Source of the DNA: Sabethes cyaneus | Lineage: Eukaryota > Arthropoda > Insecta > Diptera > Culicidae | Assembly: GCF_943734655.1 (NCBI RefSeq) | Contig: NC_071354.1 | Location: 38,763,244 to 38,827,243 of the forward strand | Length of the DNA stretch: 64,000 nt | Direction of reading: 5' to 3' | Shown here: one piece after another, positions 35,631 to 48,130 of the stretch | Layout: the number at the start of each line of letters is the position of its first letter | How positions within the stretch are numbered: the stretch's first letter is position 1 | Notes under the pieces: model-generated | Seen by the model: the letters and a program-made list of their open reading frames with translations, nothing else | What the model was told of the DNA's origin: nothing | Database searches by the model: none | Translations under genes and position numbers: made by a program

Positions 35631-35750
35631 TGTGCACCGTTCCTCTTTAACCAAGCTGGAGGATCCGTGGATCGAAACAATAATTGGCTCCAATTATAGC
35701 TTGTTTCGATCCGTGGATCCCCCAGTTTGGCTAAAGAGGAACGGTACACA
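35631..35750. mobile_element. 120-bp foldback MITE
   Basis: Two ~50-bp arms (tgtgcaccgttcctctttaa...ggatcgaaacaa and ttgtttcgatcc...ttaagaggaacggtacaca-like) around a 20-bp centre, about 90% complementary. No duplication identified. Confidence 0.65.
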
Positions 35751-35999
35751 ACTTCGTAAAAGTTGCCTTAATGATACTCCCTTGCCTAATTTTTAGCTCT
35801 TTACCCTTCACATCTTATCCTATTCTGATTGGATACTATCAACACCTTTGTTTTATTACTTTCTTGCCGTTTTAAAAAAAAGTCCTACATCACGTCAATT
35901 TATAAGCCAATTTCAAGTATCAAATTTAATTATAAGAGCAATTTCAGATTCCACTTCAAGTTCAATTTGAGTCAAATCTTCTTTTTCTTATTCTTCTTC

Positions 36000-36270
36000 T
36001 TATACCTGCCAAGAACTGGAGTGGCTCTTGCCGTATCAAAAATTCCTCTCCACTGTACTCGGCCCTGGGCTACTCGCCGCCAATTCGTTGAGCCTCCCGA
36101 CACACGCTAGTCAGTTTCAACCTGGTCGAGCCATGTAGCACGGCGGGCTGCTCTATTTCTGATGCCGATGGGATACTTGAAGAGAATATATTTCACTGCC
36201 CAGTTGAGCGGCATCCTTGCGATGTGGCAGGCCCACCGTAGACTTCCAACCTTGTTCGAACGGTTCTGCA
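36000..36270 (-). pseudogene. RTE-type ORF C-terminal fragment
   Basis: The minus strand reads SLRWACHIARMPLNWAVKYI, RNRAARRATWLDQVETD and, after a frame change, GGSTNWRRVAQGRVQWRGIF. This is the C-terminal GxLRWAGHVARM...RWlDQVE region of RTE-type elements. Confidence 0.65.
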
Positions 36271-36490
36271 CGGACTTGAGAGCAGCTTTCAACCGGACTG
36301 ACCATACAATACTGTTGCGTAAACTTTTCTGGCTCGGGGCAACTCACCAACTAGTGCAATAGCTCAGCTCGTACTAGTCGTACGACAGAGAACTTCGCGT
36401 GAAGCGTGGTTACTGTATCTCTGGGCAATTCACCAATACCCCAGGTATTCCGCAAGGTAGCAATATGAGGCCACTGTTGTTTTTACTGTT
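36265..36490 (+). pseudogene. Jockey/CR1-type RT fragment in opposite orientation
   Basis: The + strand reads TDLRAAFNRTDHTILLRKLF (motif A with D to N near the catalytic site), a stop, then after a frame change FTNTPGIPQGSNMRPLLFLL. It abuts the RTE-type fragment head-on at about 36268. Confidence 0.62.
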
Positions 36491-36499
36491 TTTTTCTAC

Positions 36500-36585
36500 T
36501 TCTGACGTCACATCATAAAATTTGGAAGTAAACAGTTTGAAGGGTTCCCCTTTCATTTGCAATTATTTTTGTTCAAATATAAATA
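36500..36585 (+). repeat. Family A tandem-unit fragment
   Basis: Contains gacgtcacatcataaaattt, ggaagtaaacagtttgaagg and cctttcatttgcaattattt, matching the family A unit near 13015-13095. Confidence 0.5.
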
Positions 36586-36589
36586 AATT

Positions 36590-39500
36590 TCATTTCTGCT
36601 TCGATATAACGCAACGAGAAAAAAGAAAAGTTATTTTATATCGAAGTATTACTGTATTTTCAATATTTTTGCGACCTTAAAGAAATTTGAGCTTTGGTTT
36701 TATTTTTACTGAAAATGTGAACGTCCACTTAGCTACTAATAAGCTATTGTACAGACAAAACATACAGCAAAACTGTTTTTAGCATAATTATAGATTATAA
36801 CTAGTTTAACAAATGTCCCAAACATAACTTTGTCAAATCGGCTCGGCTGAGACGGTACTGTCAATTGAATCCAAATTGAGTCAAAGCGATCGAACCATCC
36901 CTGCATGGGATGTGGTTAAATCTATCGATGAGAACATCTTTCCTTCACTGCACCAAGTGATTCGAATACAAATAAAACAGTGAGGTCATTTTTTCTTCGG
37001 AGTGGTAGCCAGGCTAGACGGAAGTAGCAGAAAACCACAAGCAACAACGATTGAATAACGCACTTCTGTGTGCGCTCGATCATTTCTTCGAAATTCTTCG
37101 AATCTTCGAAATTGAACAATGACAGTTTACTCTCTTTGGATTACAACACATTTTGACGAGCAACTTCGGAATATATAATCACATTTATGTTGAAATGCGA
37201 TCATCGTAGCAGTTGGAACTCACAAATATTTCTTTTTAGGGCCACCAAACAATTTCAATCGCATTTTTTCAAGGCCACCAAATATTTTAAAACCAGGGCC
37301 ATCAGAGATGTAAAAGAAAAAACACTCACGGTCTTCGTCTAACTTGGTATTCAAGACGTATGCTGTCCTTACTCACTGTCGCTCGTTCAGACTTAAAAGT
37401 AAGAGATAGCCCTTAAATATCTGTAATCCTAACAAACCGACAGATCAGTTGTTTGTACGACGTTTATCTCATTTCTATCTCCCTCTAATAAAATACTCTC
37501 TTGCCTGCGCTCCTAATAAATGAACCCTATCACTCCTTCTACCCACTATCCCAAGACTCCATCGCCCAAAACAATCAAGCTTATTTGTCAAAGAAGATTT
37601 ACGAACTATAAAATACGAAAATCCCAAGAGTTTGTGAAGCTTTCAAAGAAAATGGGAGTTTGCCGTACATATTCAGAGAAGTACGCTTTCATTAGCTAAT
37701 TTTAGAACATCAATGCAAATCACGAAAACACAACATTTATTTAACGACCGGTCGTTCCGGTGAAGCAATACGATCCAGTAACCCTAAACCTAAATGCCTC
37801 CCTCCTGGACGGCACATGTAAACAAATCAAATATTTTCCCACGGAGACTTCCCTTCCAATCGAACCTTTCTCGAGCCCTGGACAAATCAAACAAACAAAG
37901 CTCTGCTCGCCTATCTGTCGTTGTTGGTATAAATTTCCGAACTATTTACATACCAACCAGACGGACGGCTAAATTGGATTTAATTGAAAACACTTCGCTT
38001 TCTGCTCCGCAGTCACATGATAAGTTACGTCCTCGCTTCCAAAAAGCGATGACTAACTATCAATATAGTTTGACCGGACCACCCTGGCCTGGCCAGGCCA
38101 GGCCATTCGATACCCGATTGTAGCGGTAAGGTATAAGCACTGTAAACAAATCGGATCAACGAAGCTAACGATCTGATTGATTCTTTCCAATATCCTTTCA
38201 ACGGGCCGTATCGAAACAAACGGTCCCCCACCCGCCCCATCTCTTCGGCTGGAGGACGGTTAAGGACGTGGAACGTAAAGCATCAATCGATTTGAATAAT
38301 TAAATTACTGTCTGAATATCAGTTACATATTGCTGCAAACAAAGGGGGAGGGGGGAAAGGGGTCGATGATGAGCGCACGTTGATTGAAAATACTCGCATC
38401 TGAATGTTGTTGCCTGGGAGAGCAACCACTGGACTGGATTGGGTTCGTAAATTAGTGAAAAACCGCACGCAAAGTTCTGCTTAAAAATTAATTTAATTAA
38501 CAAAAATTAGACAGGTTTCTGAACATTTTTCCGAGATTTTGACATAACAGAATTACATTTACTTCAAAATTCAGTAATCAATACATGCGAAACAACGTTT
38601 GATTCTACCCGTTAAGCGATTTTCCACACGACTGGCTTCGACATTGGGCAGTGAAAAAGCAATAATCGGATCAAAGGCGAAGATTGCTACTGTTTTAGCA
38701 AAAAGGGCAACGCGATGGAAAAGATAACAGGTTGTATTTATAAATTCGTTTGAGTTCGAGTGCCGATCTTCACCGAACTGTCTGATGCGATTGATGGAAT
38801 GAACTGAACCAAACTCTCAGTACAAATTGATTGATTGACCGAAACGATAAATTTCCTGACTGAAAGGATACGATAATGAATGACTGTACCCACATCAATT
38901 CTGCTTTCCTGTGACCTCAAAACCGAATCAAACACATTCTTCTGTAACTTGAATACTTCATTTGTTCGGAAGTGGAAACTGCAATCGGGTCGATTTCCAG
39001 GCAAAAAAGTTTCAAATATCACAAATGTGGACTCGCAATGTCATTTGACCCTTTTTCGTTGCAGCAGCGTGCAAACGAAAGAAAAACTGCAAATGTTCAT
39101 TCGATCTTCGGATTGCTCTTTCAGTTTGAAGGTTTTCTTCTGCTAGCTGGAAAACCCCCTCAAGCGGGAGGAACCTACTTACTGAACCAAATACCGTGTG
39201 ATAGAGTAACAATAGCAGTCAGTAATGTCGAGGTTACATCCTATCATCTGCAATCGAGTGCTGCTCATTTGACACTCCTTCCATTCCGTCGTCGTCGTCG
39301 CTTCGTTTTCGTTTTAGTCTGAAAGTGTCAACCCGATAGCGAAGCTGAAAGCTGCACAGTCACAACTCTGTAGCCGGACTCTAATCAGGATAAATCGCAG
39401 CTTTGTATATGGAACAAAGCATTCGGAATACTCAATCCGTTTTTTTTCTCGGTTCAGATAATGTAGAATAGAGCAAAAATCACTGCGATTGGGGCAACAA

Positions 39501-40440
39501 AGGTGAAGCTATTTTTGCAGGGCATAAAGGTCTGCTGGTATGTGATTACTGGCGTGCCCAGACATACAGTAAAGGTGGGGCACTCGATCTTTCAGAAGAA
39601 TGTTTTGGCTTGGAAAACGGAATAATCATAGGATGGCGTATTTATTATTACTGAGCATAAAAATATCGGCCGATTAGGTTGCCAATTGCGGACTTTCGGG
39701 TGAAATTAGTTTTGAAATCGAAGTTGAAATTGGACTAGAAATTAAATTTGGAACTGAACTAGAGTTGAAATCGGATTTGATATAAGACATTAAATTGAAC
39801 TGGAATTTGAATTATTTCAGGCTTCTAGACGTATCGCATTTTGCGGGTCAGTCCTTGATTTGGATGACTCATCCCGGATGGCCAAACGTCTCGGAAAATT
39901 AATTTGATTAATTTTATTAACATGCCAGGTGAATGTAAAAATAACTTTTCTCGGGATATTTCAAAAAAAAAATTAAGAAGTTGTCCATTTCTCTATTATT
40001 GAAACAAGTACATCCATCAGTTACCTCTAAAAAAATTTGTGGTACTGCAAACCCAATTTAGTAAGTAAGCCGTCCAATACGCCCCGCATTCATCTAGAGA
40101 AAAGATGGTCACCTAAAACTAATTTGAGCTTGAAATGGAAATTGAAATAATGAATGAAAATAAAATTGGGTTTAAATTTAGAGTATTTTGGACTGGAAGT
40201 TTTATTAGGAATTAGACATTAAATCTTGCTTGTTTTAATTGAATCAATCTTGCTAGGTAGAGTCAGTAGGACCTTTGCACTAGCCTCGTAATCAGAGCCG
40301 GAGTTTAGACCGGGAAACCCGTGCGGTGGATTCTACCGTGGAACAGAGCCTCGCGCTTCAGGGGGGCCTCGCGCTTGGCTATGATTAGAGCAAAATGTTA
40401 AAAATTCTAGTGGCTGTATACAACACAATTGGCCGATCAG
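36590..40440. other. Low-repeat interval
   Basis: About 3.8 kb without recognised transposon or gene. Small notes: tandem GGCCA-type word (ccctggcctggccaggccag) at about 38084-38105, and a (TCG)n tract near 39287-39300. It could contain regulatory DNA; nothing directly shows it. Confidence 0.35.
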
Positions 40441-40529
40441 AAATATTTGTATGACTTTTATTGTTTCCTTTCCTCGTTTATTTAAATGTAGAATGTAAAG
40501 TGTTAAGAAAAAAATGCGATGAAATAAGA

Positions 40530-41345
40530 CCTCGTTGCTTTGGAATGTGTCGTTACACAATGTGCCAAACGATTCCGCTCTGCTTGCACGCAGATTGTTT
40601 ACGGAGAATTCGTTCAAATGGGCATTTAGCTTTTTTGAACCAATGAAATCTCTAGATCCGGATAGTATTACACCCATTTTCTTACATAAAATTGACAGCA
40701 TTATAATGTTCGAGCTTATCAACAGTTTTCGAGCCAGTTTCACTTTGGGACATATCCCGGAGAATTGGTGGAAAGCAGGCAGATACCTAAGGGCATACCT
40801 AAGGCAGACAAAAAAAAAGAAAACTATGCAAAAGGCTTGCAGACCAATAAGTTTGACATCAACGCTTCTGAAGTTGGTAGAGGAAATCGCGGATAACTAT
40901 ATATGTAATGAATTTTCAAAATGCTCTCCGTTGCATGAATCAACCCGAGCAGAAGCGAAGAGCAAAATAATATCAAAATGTGTTATGGAAATCGAATAAC
41001 TCGTATCAACAATACAACAATACGGTAAATTTACTGAAACTGCATGGCTCTGCGTTATGACGTTAATTGAGAAAACGCTCAAATATCAATAGACGGAACT
41101 TTGAGTTTTCCTTGATGTTGAAGGCGCTTTCGATAACGTGTCCTTCGCTTCAAATTTTATGGCTCTCTTTCAAAACAGAATCGACTACAATAAGCTAACC
41201 TCATTGGGAGATACATCGGTCATGATTTCGTCTTTGGTCACTGGTGGCCGACGCATTCCTTCACAACCAGCGCATCTTGGGTACGAAAAGATTGCTTACG
41301 CCAAGAACGTAGTGCTTATCATCAGAGAAAAGTTTGGGCTAAATA
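40530..41345 (+). pseudogene. LOA-type ORF2 remnant
   Basis: Blocks: LINSFRASFTLGHIPENWWK, ACRPISLTSTLLKLVEEIAD, PLHESTRAEA (where the parent would continue AyqAGKSTETAL), then VEGAFDNVSFASNFMALFQN (motif A region) and KIAYAKNVVLIIREKFGLNR. In the last block the catalytic YADD has become YAKN. Several frameshifts and a deletion. Confidence 0.65.
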
Positions 41346-41805
41346 GATTATGCTGTTAAATTAAATACATGGTTGTAGACAAAACAGTTGAACAGTGAGT
41401 TACGCACAACCAGGGAGCTCCAAGCTGGATACAGTTGCGCTCTATATCATTTAAACAATATCGAATGATACCGATACCTTCCGCTTTTGTAAATCTGCAC
41501 TATCACAGCGTATCTGCTCTATCTAGATATAACTTCTTCGGAAGTTTCCTTCGAGTATAGAACCCAAATCCCAAAAGGTCATTGATTTCATTAAGCACGC
41601 ACCGAATATTATGGAACAGGATTACAACTATCTAGTTCAGAGACGGCCAAACCGCGACCCGCGGGTATGCGTCCTTTGAGATGATTCGTGTGACCCGCGG
41701 ACTAATCAGGATGGTGGACTTCTGAATAAATTTTTTGAGGACAAAGGGTCACTTAGTTTAGTCGTAATGCCTTGTGTATGTTGTTGATCTGCCTTGCCTC
41801 CCAGT

Positions 41806-41962
41806 TGGCCTCGAGATAAGACGCTGGTCTAACAAGCCAGTCGTCGTATGTTCGAATCTCGGCTGGGAGAGGCTGTTAGAGTCAATAGGATCGTAGCACT
41901 GACCCCGCACTGTCCTGTATTCTAACAGCTGGTTGCGAAGTCTGTCGGATAAAAACAGAAGG
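41806..41962 (+). mobile_element. tRNA-derived SINE (family S2)
   Basis: The head resembles a tRNA: tcgagataagacgctggtct...aacaagccagtcg followed by the B box gttcgaatctcggctggga. The body gagtcaataggatcgtagca is shared with 34115-34260. Tail gataaaaacag. No convincing duplication. Confidence 0.75.
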
Positions 41963-42439
41963 TCAAATTTCGATAACGGAATTAATATCCAGGCTTTTTT
42001 ATGTTGTTGATCTGAATGCTTTCCGGTTTAACCCTTGTGGTGATTCCTAAAAAATTCCTGGTGTTTGCTGCCGCATATTTTTCATTTTGTTATGCTTAAA
42101 ACTGGCCAGATTACTGCAACCCGCGGCATTCATGGGGCGATCTGATTTAGCCCGCACCATACCTTTGTCTGAGCATCATTGATCCAGCCCAACTTCGTCA
42201 ATGGGTACGAGCAGTCCGGAAGCTGTGCACAGCAATCGAAGCCCGCCTCAAATGACATTAAGACTGTCACAGTGACTTTTTAACCCAATGCTCTTGTGGC
42301 ATACAAAAAGGGCCTCGCTGTTTAATCTGCACAGGGACTCGCGCGCTGTAACGTCGGCTCTGCTCGTAATTGTCCTGTACTCTAGCTCTAAAGAGGGGTC
42401 AAATCTTCGAAAAAGGCTTTGCTTTTAGACATTAAATCG

Positions 42440-43470
42440 GACTTAAAACAGAGCTTGACATTCTTCTCTCATATGTTTTACCCCTTTCTTATTCGGTTTT
42501 TCCACTTTTGCAGTCCCGTTTTTCTACCTTTTGTTCCATTTTTCTCCTTTTCTGAAGCGATTTCTTGCTGTCTGATTTTTTGCTTACACTTTCTTTCAGT
42601 TTTCTCTCCTTTTCCTTTACTTCTGTCCCGTGTCTTCTGTTTCACTGTTCAGTGTTTTTTCGTTTCATGTCCCATTTTTTCTTATATTCAGCCTTGTGTG
42701 TCCTAATATTTTCCGCCTGTTTTTTGTTATTGTCTCTCTCGTTTTCCGAATTTTTTCTTCCGTATTTTTCTTTCTTTTCGTTCCTAATTTTCATCCTTGT
42801 CCGCTCTGTTTTTCCTCTTTATGATGCCCCGTTTTTTCGTCTTTTCTGTAACGTTTATTGTGTTCTTGGCTTCCTTTTGTCCTTCTCCTCTCTAGCTTTA
42901 TTTTTTATCTCCCGTTTTTGGTCTTTTTTCTTCCGTCCATTTCACCTTTTTCTTTATCCGTTTTTTTGTTTATCTTTTTTCTACCTCCCCATCTTTTTCC
43001 TTTTGTATCCCGTTTTCCGCTATTTCCTTTTCTCTGTCACTTTTCTCTTCTTGTCCTAGCCCGTTTCTTTCATTAATCGTTTTTCGATCTGTTTTTCGTA
43101 TTTCCTGTCTCATCGTTTGTCGTTTGCTACCCTAAAATTGATTTTTACTTTTTTTCACTCCGGTTTTTTGCTTTTCTACTCTTTATCTATCCTGTTTTTC
43201 ATTTCCGTCTATTCTCTGTCTGTTTATTTATGTTATGCTTTTCCTCCTTTGAAAGATCACCGTCTGTTTTTTTTTCATCTTATCTCGTTGTGTTCTGTTT
43301 TCTTTTTTCCCACATTTTTTTCTTTTTATGTCTTGTTTCTTTTTTTTGTTTTTGCTTCTCCATTTTTCTTCTCTTATATTTTCTCCTCTTCTGTTTCTCT
43401 CTTTCTCTGTTTTTTTTTGCTTTCTTTGTTCCGTTTCTTTCCTTTTCCAAAGACTACTCGAGAAAATGCA
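42440..43470 (+). repeat. 1-kb pyrimidine-rich cryptic array
   Basis: The + strand is dominated by T and C with recurring words (tttttcg, cttttc, ctgtctt, ccgttttt) and no fixed period. This is the opposite-strand form of the purine-rich GACGAAAA-type arrays. Long Phe/Ser/Leu-rich reading frames result from composition, not from selection. Confidence 0.6.
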
Positions 43471-44077
43471 ATAGACAAAAATATTATCGTCACCTATAGA
43501 GTTCTGGCATTTGAAATTTTATGATGAAACTTCTGCGTTGTTTCCCCAAATTCAAACAGGGACTCAACCAGAGAAAACGTGCGGATACAAGGTGCAATTG
43601 GTTCGTTAAATCCAAATGTACTACAGTGCAATTCCGGTTGTAATAATCTAGCAGAACGGAGCGAACGTTGACGAGTACGAAAATTTAGCAGAGAGAGAGA
43701 ATGTTCGGTGTATCAATTTAGCTTTTGAAGATTATGACAATCTGCAATTGACCATACAGTTAAGTAAAATTTCAGAACGTTTGCGTATACCAACTTACAT
43801 TCGTCACCAAGAAGTAATGCTACGTCATCAAAATGCAACGAGAAAAGCAAAGGACCCATAGTGCTGCCTTGTGGTACGCCCGATTTGTTTGTGAATGGTG
43901 AAGAAAGGTAGAAATTGAGCTGTACGCGTAATATTTGACCGCATGAGTAGGAACTCTATCATTCAACAAAACGTTGTGACGCGCCAAGTCAGGAAAGTTA
44001 TCGCACGAGTATTCGGTGGTCTATACGGTTAAACCCTCCTACATTGAAGTGAGCCTTCTGCCCAACGTGCGAGATAG

Positions 44078-44400
44078 GGGGCTCCGTAGCTGCAAGGTTA
44101 TCGAGTCTGCTTTGACAAGCGAGTGGTCGAGAGTTTGAATCTTAGTAGAATCAAACCATTCGATGTCAAGTGACTTTAGCATGGGTTTATTCTCAGGTCC
44201 CTCCATTTACCCTTCCTTCATGCTGAATCCTATATTTACCCTCTGAAGCCTCTTGATAGTGCAAATGTCCCTCCTATAGTTAAGTGTACTGGGCAGAGAT
44301 ACAAATGAGTCCTCGCTAGGGACGGCTATAATATGGGATAGTACTGGCAGCAAGAAATAAGTGGGTAAAGTAGATTAAGCTTTGAAGGAAGGGTAAAACC
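44078..44400 (+). mobile_element. Possible tRNA-derived SINE
   Basis: ggggctccgtagctgcaagg carries an A-box-like segment and is followed by a B-box-like gagagtttgaatctt (44140-44154). The body runs to about 44400. Only one copy in the window, so tentative. Confidence 0.42.
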
Positions 44401-44579
44401 TCAATACACATAATCACGCATAAAATTTGATAAGCATATCGCTCATTCAATAGCGATTATAGCAAAAAGAAATGCAGTGCAGGTCATACACCCGGGAGAT
44501 ATCACAATAGAACAACTATACTGGTCGCAGTGATGAGTTCACACATGAAAAAAACAAAAAAAAACGTGCGAGATGCGAG

Positions 44580-44880
44580 TCGACGTGAAATCCTGAAGAT
44601 TAGTGTAGACGGATCGTCCTGGCATAAATCCGTGTTGATCAACAGATATATAGCTTTTCGTATGCGAAAGAATCACAGAGCTCACTATTATTTCTAATAG
44701 TTTGCACGACGCCGATGCCGCGATAATTTCTAATATTTTGTCAATCACCGCTTTCGAAAACTGAAAACATGTAAGACTTTTTCCAGATTACTGGAAATTT
44801 TCTTTGCCCGGTTGAATATGCTTGAGCTCGAGGTCGTCCGCATATCCCTTTAAGCACGGAGGGTTTTAGTCACGATATTT
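44580..44880 (-). pseudogene. Jockey/CR1-type RT fragment
   Basis: The minus strand reads VIDKILEIIAASASCKLLEI, then IVSSVILSHTKSYISVDQHG and FMPGRSVYTNLQDFTSTRIS, matching the block before motif A of the element at 4509-6075. The upstream 190 bp (44690-44850) recurs at 47728-47910. Confidence 0.68.
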
Positions 44881-44975
44881 TTGGTTTTTGGATCAATATA
44901 AATTTTTTTTATCGCTCAAGATACCAAAACCAGTGTATTCTACACATTGCAATAAATGTTTGCTAAATTTAGCAA

Positions 44976-45938
44976 CCTACACAATTGTGTGGGTTCGGCC
45001 TTATCTTATACCATTGCACTATGGGCATAAACGAGCCGAAAAAACGGATGCAAATAAGATATGGCCTGCAGGCTGATAAAATGTAAGTGATCTTATGTAA
45101 AATTTTCCGGAGAATCGCATAGTGCCCACCGCTTTCCTGTTTGTCATCCGGAAGTGCCCCATTTTGCTCATTTTCCCCTATTTTTAACATTTTTGGACTA
45201 TACCAAGCTAGGCTTTGAAAAAACAAAACATGAAAAACCTAATTATTTTGTGTAAAGAAGTCCACAGAATTGAATAGGGTTGACCCCGTTTAGTTTAGAG
45301 CGAGATTATCGCTTCGAGGCTCATAGACTTCAGCTTCTGAAGCAGCGGAACGGTCGCTACGTAGCTATGGAAATACGCGCAACTTTTTGCAAGTCAAGTT
45401 TTAACTAACCTTAATACAAAAGATATACCGGAACGTCCAGATTGGCTTAAAAACATTCAAATGTTGATCCAAGAATTTGTCTTAGAAAATCCCGTAGTTG
45501 AATGCATCATTTGCTACACTTCTTTATTATTTTACAATTTATAAATGACCAGTTTTAGGTTCCGGTAAAACGAATGTTCCGTAGTGTGGAGCATGAACGA
45601 ATGCTCTATAGTATAATGTATTCATTCTTTCTGACTCAAAATGAGATGGCAGCAGCAAATTTCGTTTTATTTCATCTGTTACTTATGACGTGAAAAAATA
45701 ATCCCACTGCGATCTGGAATATCTCTGGGAAAATGGATCCATAATTTGCTAATATATTTTTTTATTGAAGGTCAATTTAAGCTGGTTCTTTGAAGACAAG
45801 TTGTATAAAAATCGATCAAAAAATAGTAAAGATAGAACCAAAAGTGTAACGGCAAGTACACTAATTTTTGAAGTCCCGGCGGGAACGTAAAGGTTAAAGT
45901 AGGTATGCAATAAGGCCGAACCTACACAATTGTGTAGG
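44976..45938. mobile_element. 963-bp element with palindromic inverted termini
   Basis: Left end cctacacaattgtgtgggtt...cggccttat; right end ataaggccgaacctacacaa...ttgtgtagg: 29 bp complementary with one mismatch. Each end begins with a near-palindrome (cctacacaattgtgtagg). A third, single terminus is at 46271-46298 (cctacacaagtgtgggggct). No clear flanking duplication. Confidence 0.6.
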
Positions 45939-46387
45939 TACGAAAAACAATGTGCATAAGTAAGTTGTAAAAGTTATTAATTACATTAATTAATTACATC
46001 AATTAGAAATACTTATTACCAATAATTTTTTATCTATGCAATTTCGAAATACGGATCCAATAAGAAAATACGACAGATAAAACTTTTTGCTGTTTTCACA
46101 AGATTTTGAAGACTAGACAATAATTAATCCAAACACAAAAGAAAACTTCTTTTCAGCTATTTTCTATTTTTTTTACGTGTTACGATGTTTACACAAGAGA
46201 TTGGTGCCATATATGTAAAAGTACGACGTTTAGAAAGGAAAGGAAAATTTTTTAAAAGTAGTCATGTCTCACCTACACAAGTGTGGGGGCTCGGGCTTAA
46301 AGGGATATACTTCTGCTTGAAAAACGGTGGGCCACTTTCCTAATGAGATAGTTTCCCTGATGCCGGGTCTGTAGACTCCGGAGCCTA

Positions 46388-47086
46388 CACTGAAAATATA
46401 ATTTCGTATTTTGTTTGAATAAATATTCGTAAAACTATATTCGTAGATGATAAAAATAATTTCATACCATTTAAAAACATTCGTAGGCTTATTGTCTACC
46501 GCAAATGCTGTTATTACGAATGGTTCGTATTTTCTACGATAGCACATTCGTAGCTGTCTTGCATCAAAACCCATTTGATGCACGGTTGTTGTCTGGCATC
46601 ATTATCGACGAAAACGAGATGCGAAGATTGTATGAAGAGAAAATAGACTAGTGCAATTATGACCTTCTTGGTATGCAGTAGCTGTGGTTCTGTGGTTTGC
46701 GGCGTCGTCGGCTGTTCGTAAAGAAGTATGACAAATGAGCTCAGTTCGATTACCGATAAAATCAGATCTTTTCAGAGATAATAAAGATTTCGCTATTTTT
46801 CGATAGGTGTCGGTAATGTAGCATACTGACACCTATCGGAAAATAGTGAAATCTAATATTGTTTTTATCGACAGCCTTTTCGTGCATTCGTAAAATCTAC
46901 GAACCACTTTGTAAAATGCAATAATTCGTACGAATATAGCTTTGTTAATATGTACAAAACATTCAGGATTGATTTTACGAATCTACTTCGTGGTAGAATC
47001 GTGGTAGAACAACGAAAGAATTTGTAAAGCAAACGCTCGTTTAAGCGTTACAAAGTTTTAATATAAACCAAGTTTTATTATCAGTG
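46388..47086. mobile_element. 699-bp MITE with TA duplication, CACTGA termini
   Basis: Left CACTGAAAATATAA, right complement of CACTGATAATAAAAC; TA at 46386-46387 and 47087-47088. Inside lies a strong hairpin (agatttcgctatttttcgat...aggtgtc with its complement, 46792-46855). A relative is at 7690-7985. TA duplication suggests a Tc/mariner-type mobiliser. Confidence 0.7.
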
Positions 47087-47131
47087 TATGCAGGCCCGCA
47101 TTTTTGAACCATTTGTAAAAAAACAGATAGT

Positions 47132-47715
47132 TCAAGATGACAGATCGGGCCCACTATTATTCCACATTGAGTGATCTGTTTCAATCACCTCATATGGAAC
47201 GTCCATATTGGGCTTGGCTTCCATGCAGTCAGAGACTGAAGTTACTAAGGGTGTCAGATTGAACTCCCGAAGTATGCGAAGATGGCCGATTTGGTCACCT
47301 TCGAGAATTGTTTTACTCCTTTGCAACCGTAGTGCGCCGAGCTCTGCTTCCTTCTTCACATGAAGATGCAAAGGCAGTAAGCATTGCAGCCTCCATGACT
47401 GCAGTAGGTATTGTACGCATGGCACTGGTAACTGTAAGACAGGTCAGGCGCTGAACTTTGTTTAGTTTGGCTTGGGCTGTCACCTCATTCACCTTTGGCC
47501 ACCATACGACTGCAGCATAAGTTATCCTAGGCCGTGCAATAGTAGTATATGACCAAAAGGCTAGTTGAGGTTTCAATCCCCAGTTTACATTAAGTCCCTC
47601 TTGTGAGCAGGTGTTTAGAGCTCCTTGCAAGCGACTTGACAATACTGCGTCAAACTTTCCTCTGACGATAAGTACAACGTCGTCGGCGTAAGCAATGGTA
47701 TCATGGTATGGTCGT
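47132..47715 (-). pseudogene. LOA-type ORF2 remnant (RT palm to C-terminus)
   Basis: The minus strand reads TIAYADDVVLIVRGKFDAVL (catalytic YADD intact), then after an internal deletion WGLKPQLAFWSYTTIARPRI, TYAAVVWWPKVNEVTAQAKL and NKVQRLTCLTVTSAM. A frameshift leads to CLLPLHLHVKKEAELGALRL and EGDQIGHLRILREFNLTPLV. Typical LOA-like arrangement. Confidence 0.72.
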
Positions 47716-47724
47716 ATGGGCACA

Positions 47725-48130
47725 GAGCTTACTATTATTTCTAATAGTTTGCACGACGCTGAGAGGCTAGTTATGCCGCAATAATTTCTAATATTTTGTC
47801 AATCACCGCTTTCGAAAACATGTTAGACTTTTTCCAGATTGCTGGAAATTGTCTGCTGTGTTTAAATGACCGGTTGCATTTGCTTGAGCTCGAGCTCGTC
47901 CGCATATAGTAGTCTGCATCCTGGCGGGATGACAAAACAAACGAACATCGTTGAGCGCCCAGTCGAGCAATCTTCAACACCAGAATGGAATGCTCGTCTC
48001 GGTCATGCAACTCGATATCTGTATAAATGGTATCTACTTGAGTGCCGTCTTCCATATGTTTAATGCAGTGTGAGGTAGACTGAGCCAAAATAGTAGTTGT
48101 CGGCCTACCTGGGAAGAAGCCACGTTGATC
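47725..48130 (-). pseudogene. Rearranged Jockey/CR1-type RT fragments
   Basis: Reading the minus strand from 48130: CIKHMEDGTQVDTIYTDIEL (motif A region), IARLGA, then a jump to PPGCRLLYADELELKQMQPV (YADE in place of YADD), then IWKKSNMFSKAVIDKILEII. The last block belongs upstream of the first in an intact element, so two partial copies are joined tail to head. The distal 190 bp duplicates 44690-44850. Confidence 0.62.

Noticed and set aside
42419..43524. Phe/Ser/Leu-rich frames up to 164 codons that look like membrane proteins
   Set aside because: The region is a pyrimidine-rich cryptic array. Hydrophobic codons follow from T content; no conserved domain, and similar frames appear in other arrays (60310-61674, minus).
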